Below are positions 48,289 through 62,300 of a stretch of DNA of 64,000 nucleotides, piece after piece. Source of the stretch: Osedax frankpressi (taxonomy: Eukaryota; Annelida; Polychaeta; Sabellida; Siboglinidae); the NCBI GenBank assembly GCA_964035775.1, contig OZ038315.1, positions 34,285,828-34,349,827 of the forward strand. Reading direction: 5' to 3'. Positions within the stretch are counted from its first letter, which is position 1. The number at the start of each line of letters is the position of its first letter. The notes under the pieces are model-generated. The model was not told the DNA's origin and made no database searches. It was given only the letters and a program-made list of their open reading frames with translations. The translations under genes were made by a program, and so were the position numbers.

Positions 48289-51200
48289 CTGCAGATTAAT
48301 ATATTGAATTAGTTTTAATGAAAATATAATATTATTATTGAAAATTGCACATATTGATATATAAGGTATAGAGGATAGATAACAAAAGATCAAATCAATA
48401 AATTATCAGGATTCAATTTTATACATTTTTAATAACCTTGAAAGATTTCTTGACACTCTTTGGAATAGGTGATGGGAGATCATTTAGCGGAGGGGATAAA
48501 GGTTCACCTCTTTTTAATTTATTCCTTTGCTAAAATCATAATAAATCAAATAATAAATCAAACGATAATCAACTCTATAATTATAAATAAAATATTATAT
48601 AAAACTTGTCTTTATGATGTTCTCTTTTTAAAAATCGATTTATGCGCATAATTATTTAATTTCAAATGAAATGCTCGATTAAAATACTCATCTAAAGATA
48701 AGCTCGAGCTTCCTGTTTCACCGACTATGTTCTCAATGCGTTCAGAGCGTTGTCTGTTCACCTCCAGTTGCCTAGTCGCTCGAGGTCCCGTCTTCCCGGA
48801 GGTCGGTGATGCTTTTTGTAGGCATTTCGTACGCAGCTGTACAAATTGTTGCGAATATCAGCGAGAATGCCGTTGTAGGGAGCCTACGACAGGCAATAAG
48901 GCGTTAGAATAAAAGCAAATACATTGTAATAGTAATTTAAGCATACTCAGGTATCAAGTCAGTAGGCTATATCCTGTCGGATGGTAGTCACACATGCTGT
49001 ACATTCGAGTAATAGTAAATTTATATATTTAGAAATATAAAAATTTGAAATTTATATTACAGCAATGAAAAAAATAGAAACCTAATTTTTTCAAAATCTA
49101 CCTTGAAAATTGTTAATATTTTATAATTGATTATTTAGGGTAGATTTGAAATAATAATATTGAATACACAATTATAATTATTGTAGTTTTTATATTAAAC
49201 AATAAACTCAATAGTGACTAAGAACATTATCTAGGCACTTTTGATAATTACATAAAAATGACCAAATTATAAAATAATTACTATATTAAAATAATACTTT
49301 TATTTTATATTAATATTTAATTTATTAATACTATTTTTAATAATATTATATTAATATTAAGTATTTATTATTATTGATAAAATGGCAAGTAGAGGTGTTA
49401 GATGAAGTAGTGATGAACAATGAATTATAAAATATCTAAACTACAGATATTCAGACACACTAAATATATATTATATACTAAATGCATTACAAACATTACA
49501 CATCCTACGCAAACACCAAATACTAATACACCTACCCCCCTACATAAGCCCCGTTTGTATTATTCATTTGCTAACCACCAAAGAATTGGACGTAGATAGT
49601 CTAATGCTTTTATTCAGCAGCGAGTGAAGTTTTGATTGGTGCTTACAGATAAATCTCTTCTTGTCCTGCAACGCGATAAGATCTAGAGTTACAGAATAAA
49701 TCGGAGCAGGATGTAATCGCATGTGGGAGAATTGCTGGATTATTGGTGGATGTGACTTGGTAGTAGATTGTAGTGAAGTTGTTTCTTTAGATTCAGTTGA
49801 AACATTAAAATTAGTAAATAAACTTACACATGGTTACAACCATATGTAAGTTACTAATTAATATCATATCTATAGACATCTATACATATATAATTAATGC
49901 AATATAATACTTTTAATCAAATTTATTTTAAATTGATATTGAAATTTATTTCTATTTGACTAATTTAAAATTTCCTCACAGGCTTCCATTTATAATGGAA
50001 GTAGATTTGTTATTAGTATTAAAAAAAACTTATTTTAAATATAACTTGTTTACAGGTTTAAAGTTTTAGCAGATAATTAAAATAATTATTGTAGGTGCTC
50101 TAGGTATAATTTGGAGTGTAAGGGGATGGGGTGGAATAATTCTCTTCTTTTATAGGTAAACTATAAAAGAGCCATCAAATTATGAACAAATTCACAGTTT
50201 GCCATTATATTGTAACTAAATAAATAATCAAATTGTAAATCTAAATTGGAAATTTGTTGATATTTACATTGCAAGATTGACAATAACAAGAATATCAAAC
50301 GACCTTGAGTACGGCACACAGAGAGGAGCAGAGTTCACGAGTTCGTGGTAACTTCGGAGAGCAGGTCACGCGAGAACACTCGGTAAACATAAAGGTCGCA
50401 AGGTCAAAGTTAGTGAGGTCATTGTACCTATAGTCGAGGTCGCTGCAGGCTATCACAGCATTTACTTTAATAATCTTATCCAAGCCAAGCTGTTAGGGTA
50501 GTGCATATTCAGTTTGAGAGAGTAAAAGGTAGTTATTAGATATATATATATATATAAGTATTTACATATAGTCTAGTATATGTATTACAGTCTAGTATAT
50601 ATATATATATAACTATTTGCATAAGCATTTTGCATTCAAATTATTATAATGTATATTATATTATCAAGCAGTGTATAGTTTACATATGAGCTTATTTAGC
50701 TCTATAGAAACAAATGAATACATTTTAAAGGTGGACGAATTAGGATTCGTATTAAGAAATAATAGCTGGACACGTTACTAGTTACATAAAGAGCTAAAGA
50801 CACGACAACGATAATAGAGAAGCAATAACTTTAAAAATCTCGGGAATTTGAATGCAAATCAAATCTCCATTCTTATCGCAAGCATACACACGATATAAAG
50901 AGGTCAAAGTCCTGTAATTATGTGTAGATATTAGTGGTGGTGGTGGGGGTAGTGGTGGTACTACTGGTGGTGGTGGTGGTAGTGGTGCTACTGATGGTGG
51001 TGGTGGTGGTAGAAGTAGTAAATAGAAGTAGTAGAAGTAGTAGAAGTAGTAGAAGTAGTAGTAGTAAATTAGTAGAAGTAGTACTTGATTGGATACTAAC
51101 TCCGCTTTGTCCAGTCTGATTACAACACAAACGATATCCACTTCACATTCTCTTTTGTCTAATTCATTAACATTTAAACATCTACGAGTCTGGTAAACTA

Positions 51201-54200
51201 AATCTAGTAGGTTAGCATTGATTTCCAGCTGTGTGGGGCAGGGCTGGACGTTATTGGTTGTACTAGAAAGGAGAAGGTATGCAATACGGGGTGATGTAAG
51301 GGAAGGAAAGGGGGGAGAATGTATTATATAATAACCGGATGATATTTAGTATTTCTCTGAGAAGAGAGAGATATCCTCGTATATGCATTTCTACCTCTAG
51401 GAAGTTTATGTTCAGTGTTAGTTGGTACTTGGTGGTGGTAAATAGTGTCGATTGTATTATTAAATCATCGTCATATAAATCTATAGTTATCAATTCTAAT
51501 TAATCAGATAATGATTTGATTGATTTCATTATTATTCAATGATTGATTAGAAATAAACAATAACACTGGTATATTATGCAATATTATGATGATGTAATAC
51601 CTCGCGGCAGAAACTGCTACATTGAATATTAGCAGACGATTTCCTTCCTTGAAGATCTCCTCTATTATCTCAGTCGGGTTCCAGATGGTGAATACTGCAC
51701 CTAGCGACATTAAAGAATCATTTCAATTATTATTGAGGTGCAAAATGACATATTTAAATAGCATTTCATTGAATAATTACAATGTACAGCTATTCCAAAA
51801 ACCATATTTTGAGTCAATATCTGTTGTGGCAATTCCATTCACTCGTAATTTTAGTAAAGCAACTATATTTGGAGCTTTTACTGATAACTTTAAGACATTC
51901 ACCTTATTTTCATATTCGCACCTCAATGAGGATTCTGAAATAATATTTATATGATTCATAATGACTATTACGAAATGAACTAGAATACATATTAAGTAAT
52001 TAATAAATGAACTAGAGAAATATTAAGTAATTAATAAATGAACTAGAGAAATATTAAGTAATTAATAAATGAACTAGAGAAATATTAAGTAATTAATAAA
52101 TGAACTATTGAAATATTAAGTAATTAATAAATGAATTAGAGAAATATTAAGTAATTAATAAATGAACTAGAGAAATATTAAGTAATTAATAAATGAACTA
52201 GAGAAATATTAAGTAATTAATAAATGAACTATTGAAATATTAAGTAATTAATAAATGAATTAGAGAAATATTAAGTAATTAATAAATGAACTAGAGAAAT
52301 ATTAAGTAATTAATAAATGAATTAGAGAAATATTAAGTAATTAATAAATGAACTAGAGAAATATTAAGTAATTAATAAATGAACTAAAGAAAATATTAAG
52401 TAATTAATAAATGAACTAAAGAAATATTAAGTAATTAATAAATGAACTAGAGAAATATTAAGTAATTAATAAATGAACTAAAGAAAATATTAAGTAATTA
52501 ATAAATGAACTAAAGAAATATTAAGTATTTAATAAATGAACTAGAGAAATATTAAGTAATTAATAAATGAACTAAAGAAAATATTAAGTAATTAATAAAT
52601 GAACTAAAGAAATATTAAGTAATTAATAAATGAACTAGAGAAATATTAAGTAATTAATAAATGAACTAAAGAAATATTAAGTAATTAATAAATGAACTAT
52701 AGAAAAGATTAATTACTTAATAAATGAACTATAGAAATATTAAGTAATTAATAAATGAACTAGAATACATATTAAGTAATTAATAAATGAACTATAGAAA
52801 TATTAAGTAATTAATAAATGAACTAGAATACATATTAAGTAATTAATAAATGAACTAGAGAAATATTAAGTAATTAATAAATGAACTAGAGAAATATTAA
52901 GTAATTAATAAATGAACTAGAGAAATATTAAGTAATTAATAAATGAACTATTGAAATATTAAGTAATTAATAAATGAATTAGAGAAATATTAAGTAATTA
53001 ATAAATGAACTAGAGAAATATTAAGTAATTAATAAATGAACTAGAGAAATATTAAGTAATTAATAAATGAACTATTGAAATATTAAGTAATTAATAAATG
53101 AATTAGAGAAATATTAAGTAATTAATAAATGAACTAGAGAAATATTAAGTAATTAATAAATGAATTAGAGAAATATTAAGTAATTAATAAATGAACTAGA
53201 GAAATATTAAGTAATTAATAAATGAACTAAAGAAAATATTAAGTAATTAATAAATGAACTAAAGAAATATTAAGTAATTAATAAATGAACTAGAGAAATA
53301 TTAAGTAATTAATAAATGAACTAAAGAAAATATTAAGTAATTAATAAATGAACTAAAGAAATATTAAGTATTTAATAAATGAACTAGAGAAATATTAAGT
53401 AATTAATAAATGAACTAAAGAAAATATTAAGTAATTAATAAATGAACTAAAGAAATATTAAGTAATTAATAAATGAACTAGAGAAATATTAAGTAATTAA
53501 TAAATGAACTAAAGAAATATTAAGTAATTAATAAATGAACTATAGAAAAGATTAATTACTTAATAAATGAACTATAGAAATATTAAGTAATTAATAAATG
53601 AACTAGAATACATATTAAGTAATTAATAAATGAACTATAGAAATATTAAGTAATTAATAAATGAACTAGAATACATATTAAGTAATTAATAAATGAACTA
53701 GAGAAATATTAAGTAATTAATAAATGAACTAGAGAAATATTAAGTAATTAATAAATGAACTAGAGAAATATTAAGTAATTAATAAATGAACTAGAGAAAT
53801 ATTAAGTAATTAATAAATGAACTATTGAAATATTAAGTAATTAATAAATGAATTAGAGAAATATTAAGTAATTAATAAATGAATTAGAGAAATATTAAGT
53901 AATTAATAAATGAACTAGAGAAATATTAAGTAATTAATAAATGAACTAGAGAAATATTAAGTAATTAATAAATGAACTAGAGAAATATTAAGTAATTAAT
54001 AAATGAACTAGAGAAATATTAAGTAATTAATAAATGAACTAGAGAAATATTAAGTAATTAATAAATGAATTAGAGAAATATTAAGTAATTAATAAATGAA
54101 CTAGAGAAATATTAAGTAATTAATAAATGAATTAGAGAAATATTAAGTAATTAATAAATGAACTAAAGAAATATTAAGTAATTAATAAATGAATTAGAGA

Positions 54201-57200
54201 AATATTAAGTAATTAATAAATGAATTAGAGAAATATTAAGTAATTAATAAATGAACTAGAGAAATATTAAGTAATTAATAAATGAATTAGAGAAATATTA
54301 AGTAATTAATAAATGAACTAAAGAAATATTAAGTAATTAATAAATGAAAGTAGAGAAATATTAAGTAATTAATAAATGAACTATTGAAATATTAAGTAAT
54401 TAATAAATGAACTAGAGAAATATTAAGTAATTAATAAATGAACTAGAGAAATATTAAGTAATTAATAAATGAATTAGAGAAATATTAAGTAATTAATAAA
54501 TGAACTAGAGAAATATTAATTACTTAATAAATGAGCTAGAGAAATATTAAGTAATTAATAAATGAATTAGAGAAATATTAAGTAATTAATAAATTAACTA
54601 GAGAAATGATAAAAAGAAATTAAAATAAGTGATCTTACATTTGAACCATTATATAATACTAATATTAATAGAACAATGAATACTTTCTAATATACATATA
54701 TTTTTATTAACTAGTTCAGATTGATTTTAATTATACTACTTATGAATTAATGTTTATTTATTTATAAACCACATTTTAGTGAATTTTTTCTAAAATATTT
54801 AGATTAATTATAAATAGTTGTTAAAGTAACTTTTTCTAAAGTATCTAAAGAAACTTTTCCTAGAGTATCTAAAGCAACTATTCCTAAAGTAACTTTTTCT
54901 AAAGTATATTATGTAACTTTTCCAAAGTATCTAAAATACTTTTTCTTGAAGTATCTAAATTAACTTTTCCTGGAGTCTCTAAAGATACATTTATTAAAGA
55001 ATATAAAGTAACTTATACTAAAGTATTTAAAGAAACTTTTTTTAAAGTTTCTAAAGTAACTCTTCCTAAAGTAACTCTTCCTAAAGTAACTCTTCCTAAA
55101 GTAACTCTTCCTAAAGTAACTTTTCCTACAGTATCTTTTCCTAAAGTATCTAAAGAAACTTTTCATAAAGTATCTAAAGTAACTTTTCAGAAAGTATCAA
55201 AAGTTACTTTTCTTAAAATATCTATATTAACTTTTCCTAAATTTCTAAAGAAACTTTTCCTAGAGTATCTAAAGTAACTCTTCCTAAAGTAACTTTTTCT
55301 AAAGTATATTATTTAACTTTTCCAAAATATCTAAAATAACTTTTCTGAAATATCTAAATTAACTTTTCCTAAATATCTAAAGTAACTTTTCCTAAAGTAA
55401 CTTTTCTTAAAATATCTAAATTAACTTTTCCTAAATTTCTAAATAAACTTTTCCTAGAGTATCTAAAGCAACTCTTCCTAAAGTAACTTTTTCTAAAGTA
55501 TATTATGTAACTTTTCCAAAGTATCTAAAATAACTTTACTTGAAGAATCTAAAGAAACTCTTACTAAGGTATTTAAAGAAACTTTTCTTAAAGTTTCTAA
55601 AGTAACTCTTCTTAAAGTAACTCTTCCTAAAGTAACTTTTCTTAAAGTATCTAAATTAACTTTTCCCAAATATTAAAAGTATATTTTCCTACAGTATCTA
55701 AAGAAACTTTTCCTAAAGTATCTAAAGTAACTTTTCCTAAAGTTTCTAAAGTAACTCTTCCTAAAGTATCTAATGTAACTTTTCCTAAAGTATATAAAGA
55801 AAAATTTCCTAAAATATCTAAAGAAACTTTTCTTAAAGTATCTAAAGTAACTTTTCCTAAAGTATCTAAAGTAACTTTTCCTAAAGTATCTAAAAAACTT
55901 TTATAAACCATCTTGTGAAAGTTTAGAATTTCGTGTCATCTTTTCAAATTCAGCTGCCAATTGTTCATATTCCTTCTCGAGCCTCTGAGTTTGCCGACTC
56001 TCTAAACCCATCAGATATATCTCATTAGCTCTTTGATCTCTGAACACATTCTGTCCATTGGACACTCTTTCCATGAACTGAAATCGAAATTATATTTATG
56101 GGCAATGTATTCCCTGACAAGAACCATACTACGTTAATTAATTAAAAATACACTATAATATGTAATACGTTATATAATATAATATGATTTGCACAAAATC
56201 TATGATTAATGTAAGACAATATTTTAACTAAAAGATAAAAAAACTAATCGGAAATGATATTCTATTACATATAAAATATACATACAAAATAAAATTGTGA
56301 TTTAATTATTATGATTGCAAATATAGATTTACAAAATATAAAGAATCAATAATTCTAATAATTAAAAACAATTGCCAACCCCATTATTCAAGACAGTCGG
56401 CATATATAAGAGATCATGTACATGTTATTAATTACTGAGTGTAACAATTGAATACCATCGGATATAAAGAGATGGAAACAGACCTGTAGGGTGTAGATTC
56501 TGGTGACAACGACATCTACTACGGGACAGATGCCCCCTAGCGGCCGCAATGAGCATAACGAGAGCTGTAGACGTCGCCGGTGGTAGCCGAGCTTCGAGAA
56601 CCAGCGGGCCCGACGTACGGAGTTCATTTGGAGGCAAAGGGTCGAGGTGTCGTAGCCCTATAGTGTAGTGGTCGTGGGGGGGGGGGGGAGGGTTGAGTGT
56701 GAAGTTGTCGAAAATGGGTCCAGTATTTGATATTTAAATACTAGGGAGGCCAATGGACTTGAAGATAATTAAAACAATGCAATAAATAAGAAGATGAAAT
56801 ATTAAACGAATTGAATGACATCTAAACAATTGTGCTTTTATGATATCTAACATAATGAAATATAATAAGATGACATCAAATAACATTAAAATAAGATGAT
56901 ATCTAGTAATAATAGGTTAAGATAATATCTAAAACAATTAACTATATATATATAACAACCTCAATGGGAGTTGTCCCATCAAGTTTACCCTTGAACTCTG
57001 CTTGACCGATGTAAAGCTTCGTGCCGATGGTTATACGAGTAGTGGTCAGTTGGGCGGTCAGAAGAGCATCAATTTCAGCTTTAATGAAGTACCAGCCATC
57101 AGTTAATTCAATCTGAAATTCACACTCCGTATGAAATTGAAATAATCATGTTTCGCTAAATAATAATTTTTTTATCTATAATAAACATTTTTATAATAAT

Positions 57201-59287
57201 TTAAATATATAAATAATTTTCTATTACATTTATTGAAGAATATTTTTCAACAATAATTTATATTACATAATCATATTCACCGTCGAAGTCATTTGTCCTA
57301 TATTTAAAATATCCGACACACATAATACCATGGGCTTTGAAGAACTGTCATCCATTTCAAAAATCTTCTTTAGACAACTTCTAATATTACAGGATTATAT
57401 TACATAATTGTATTTGATATAATATATTTTTGTATTTATTTGTACTATTATCTTAATTGACTAAATAGATAACTAACTCAATATCATTATATATATAATA
57501 TAATATAATATGGTATAATGTTATATAATATTATATTATACCTAATAATTTCCGGTACGGAATTGTGATTTCTGGTAACCGTTTAAAGAATTAAATTTAG
57601 CTTGTTATAGAACAATGAGGTGAGATAGTTATCTATTTAGTTAATTAAGATAATATTACTAATAAATAAAAAATTTATTTTATTTTTTAGTATTAGTATA
57701 CCAAAATTATAATGTAATGAAATTGTATTAGTCTATTTAATAATAATAGTTTTAGAAATAACAAAATAATGTATAAATTAGAGTATATACATTATAATAT
57801 AAATTACATATATCGAGTATTTGACATAATTGATTGACTATTTTGTGTATTTGACCTTTCATTATAGTAATTTGTACATTATAATATTTGATGTATATAT
57901 AATATTAAATAAATATTATATTATAAATATAAAAACTAAATATTCAAATTGAACTAAATTAAAAAAGGAAGCTACATTTGTCAACAATATTTATTGAATT
58001 ATTGTATATTTTTTTGTATAAAATATAATATTTGTATCATAATCTGCAAGTTAATTTCCTATATTTATATATATATATATAAATATATATATAAGTATAA
58101 ATATAAATATATATTTATATATATATTATATTAAAATTATTAGCTGTATATATAACCAGAAAACATAATTATGTGACATAAATGAGAGTAATTTTGGTAA
58201 AAACTATTCGTGTTTTTGAAAAATTATTGGATAATATAAAAAAAATCATGAAATACCTAAAAACAAAATTAAGTCATTTGAATAGAATATTTTGTCTAAC
58301 CTCTGACAATGTTTAATTTCTCGGTCATATCTGTACCTGAGTTGCTTAATAACATTGTCGACTGTCAAACTGTGTAGTAAAGTAAAGTTACATGTACACT
58401 TTTGAATTCAATAATATATGTATGTTTTAAACAATATAATTACTATTATAGACAGAAGTATTGGTATTTTAGAATGTAAATCAAATGAATAAAGAATAAA
58501 ATACAAAAGTTATCATAAAAATAATACGTTATATTACAATTTTTATAATGAACATATTAATAATAGTATAAAATAATTAACATATTATTAAACATTATAA
58601 AATATTAAATATATTTTAAATGTATTTTATTTGACATTATTTTGAAATTAATATTTAATTAACTATTTAATATTATCTAGATTTTAATATGACAAATCAC
58701 ACATTATCAAGACTTACCTATCCACAAAGTAAAGTGGGAACGCTCGCTCCATACATGCTAACTTCCACACTATTGACCGGAAATGATTCTTTGTCCACTT
58801 CAGTGATATCAATTTCTCATTCAGTGATTTTATTGACAGTAAAGCACTATAAAATAGATTATGTATTACGCGCAGATATCCAGGTGCTTAATCACGTAAT
58901 CAAATCTCAAACCGTCCAGTTCTAGAATATTATATAAAATATTAATAGCAATTTATTACAAGTAATTACTTACGACTACATTCACACATCAAACAATACA
59001 AAACAAACCAATGAAATTCCTTGAAGCCGGCTACTCCGGTCTTGAAGTCGACGGTGGCTCCGTCAATCTGTACGCACGTCCGATTGGACGGCAGACCGTA
59101 CGCCTCGGAGGAGAATGTAAACTCCGCAGCATTCCTAGAGGTTACTTTGATCACTGGATCTTTTAATCCGTGCGTGAAGAGCTGAGAGAAGAGGGAGGCG
59201 TGAGGCCGATTAAAGAGGTGTTAATTATTGTATCAGAATGTGTAAATCCGTGTGTAGAATGGTGATTTATAAAGTATGTGTTAGTGT

Positions 59288-59383
<96 letters not shown>

Positions 59384-62300
59384 GTAAGAGTGTTAGTAGA
59401 TAATTAAGTGTACGTTGAACTGTATATATCTGTATGTATTTAGTAATCTGTAGCTAAGAAAATATAAATACATTGGTATATATATTGCTGACGCGTGCAT
59501 AAAGAACTTAAAGTAAGAGAATTTCCTTTGCAGTAAAAGGATATTGCGAGAGATGAGGTAGTATTGTAATTAATATAGATTCCACTATGAAATTAGTAAA
59601 CTGTGTAAACCCTATACAAGACACAAGACCTACACAAGACCTTTACCACCTACACAAGACCTTCACCATCTTCACAAGGCCTTCACCACCTTCACAAGAC
59701 CTTCACCACCCTCCCAAGACCTTTACCACCTACACTCACATCATCTTCACTGTAGCTTCCAGGAGATGTTCCGTTTACAGCTTTTCGCAGCGATATCGAC
59801 GACATATATTGCTTTTTTTCGAGCAGACTTCCTGTACCAACGACATAATATTCACTAATTAGATACATTGAAGTAATACAATGAAGTAGTTATCAATTAC
59901 TATTAACCATTATGGGTATTTTAAAATATATTCTCACAAGTATTATTAAATGCAATTAATATAACAATATTATGAAAAGGTTTAATATAATCAGGTTATG
60001 TATATATATACATTAATCATAAACATAAATTAAATTTCAATAATTAATATAATTACATTTGAACACACTTTGATTAATAAACATGTCAAATGTCACTTTA
60101 TAGAAATATAAAATAGGTAAACAAACCGACGCAATGCAGTTCAAATTTACAACTTTTAGATATCTCGGTAATATTTGATTTCTTTTTACTTTTGTCAGCT
60201 TTTTAAAGAGTAAAACTTATATTAAAAAGTGAATATACTTATATTACTCTATAGTACAGGTTACTCTATACTTATGTTACTCTATAGTACAGGTTACTTA
60301 TTATTAAGTTAAAACTTTATATTGTGGTGGGCTATAGAATTGTGAAAAAATGAAGATTAATATTAAATATTTCTAATCTATTTTGCTGGTAATCATAATT
60401 AATAAATATATTCGTAATGTATCGCAATATACAAATAGTAGATCAATTACTTATTAGTATTCACTGTTAGAACAAACGTTTAAAGAACTTCGGCTTTTCA
60501 TTGTCTTCTGATAAATTCGAATTTGTAGCAAATAAAATTGATGAAATATCATTTGCTTTGTTCTTCTGTATGATTGTAGAGTTTTGATTAACACGAGGAA
60601 TCACTAAATAATTGAAATAGAAGCATGATTAATAATATTAACTAAAACCTCAAGTCTGATCTACAATAAATAAATCAACTAGTCAATCAATTATTTAATA
60701 ATATGATCATAGATTAAATATATTATAATCTACAACTTTATAATGATATACTTTTGACTTTACACTTTTAAGTTTATATTTTTAATTATATATTATTATT
60801 ATATAACTTTAATTAAATACTTTAAAGTATATACTTTAATGAAATACTTTAAATTATATACCTTTAATTATATTATATAATTATATATTTTTAAACATAT
60901 ACCTTTAATTAAATAATTTTAATTAAATACTTTTAATTAAATACTTTTCTTTATAATCATGTCATTTTGTTGAGTGAATAACTTTACAAAACTTCTTTGA
61001 TCGAACTGTTACCTTATAGTTGTTGTAGCATGTTGTTGAATCAGCGGTTTCAGTTGTAGATTTATTATCTTTGCAATATGGCGTCTGAAATGACGATTTA
61101 ACGACAGGTTCAATCAACATTTCTGCATTCGATTGGTTGAATAATGAACTGGTCACCTGATCAAACTCACTCTTTTCAATACAACTGTTTCTGTGAAGTA
61201 GCTTGCGATAGTCGGATTGGAAAAGATAAAGAAATAAATAACATTTCGCCTGCTAATCTATTAAATAGCATTATTGAATATAAATTATAGAAATTCTTTT
61301 TGATAAATAATTTCATACTCGCAAGAAATTTTATTACTAATTAAATTATTATTATATTATTGAATTTATATAATATTAATATTTTGGTAATTAAGATAAG
61401 ATAGTTTTAGTAATCAATATAAGATAATTAGATAATTTTAACAAATAATATCCGAGATGAATCAGAATGTTCATACTCACAGTGGAATATTTCTGGTAGT
61501 AAAATAAGGAGGGAAAGCGATTGGAGTTGTCAATATTGCCTGGAAGTCATCGGGCAGTCTCCGGTCTCCGGAATAGGCTGACACGCGAATGGAAGGATTG
61601 ATTGTTATGCAACATTATTTTACAGCAAATGGGAGATTTCAATAACCATACTATACGTAAATACAAATAGGAAACAATAAAATGTATTTCTTATAGTAAA
61701 GCAGTAGCTAAATTTTAGATCTCTGAATAATTGTTATCGGTGATTTGAAGTCAACCAAGTTATGAGTATACCTTTATTTACGATCTCTTTTGGAGGTCGA
61801 TTGATGACCTTTTCAGTATTAATCGGGGTCGAAGTTGACATCTGTCCACGACGTCGATTAAATACGGTCGGTGAATCGAAAGAGAATAAACCTCGTCTAG
61901 GAATTACAGATTTTCTTTTTGGGGTATCTTCTTCTGCATATGATCTCTGAATAATTGAAATACAACTTCTATAAATTAAACTAATTAATCAAAGTGTGTA
62001 TAAATTCATAAATAAGATATTATAATAAGATATTAAATTCATAAATAAGATATTACGTAAAGACGCCATAAATGTATTATATTTCGAAACTAAAATATTT
62101 TCCTTTCGTTCAGGATCTTGAATGATTTCATCGGCAGCTGTATCGAATATCCGAATTGATTTCCTCTTAGCAGGTTCTGTGCGGGGTAGTGAAGCTATAG
62201 TAATCAACGGATGTCATTACGTGATATAACATTAGTTCGAAGCGATTAACTAACTCGTGGAAGCCGAATGAATTGGAGAAATTGAACGTTTTCGTTTCGT

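Noticed and set aside
48837-48897. Extension of BRCA2 exon 48836-48688 upstream in another frame (APYNGILADIRNN)
   Set aside because: That frame needs a different donor and does not join in phase to the terminal exons; the frame used here links to NKLKRGEPL and the C-terminal motif.
54960-55911. Minus-strand ORFs of FRKSY and TLGKV repeats
   Set aside because: Translations of the ~24-bp intronic repeat in BRCA2.
58689-58925. 78-codon plus-strand ORF as a gene
   Set aside because: Antisense to two BRCA2 exons (58815-58718 and 58921-58896), which match the helical domain.
59587-59862. 91-codon plus-strand ORF as a gene
   Set aside because: Antisense to BRCA2 exon 59831-59740 and a short tandem repeat.
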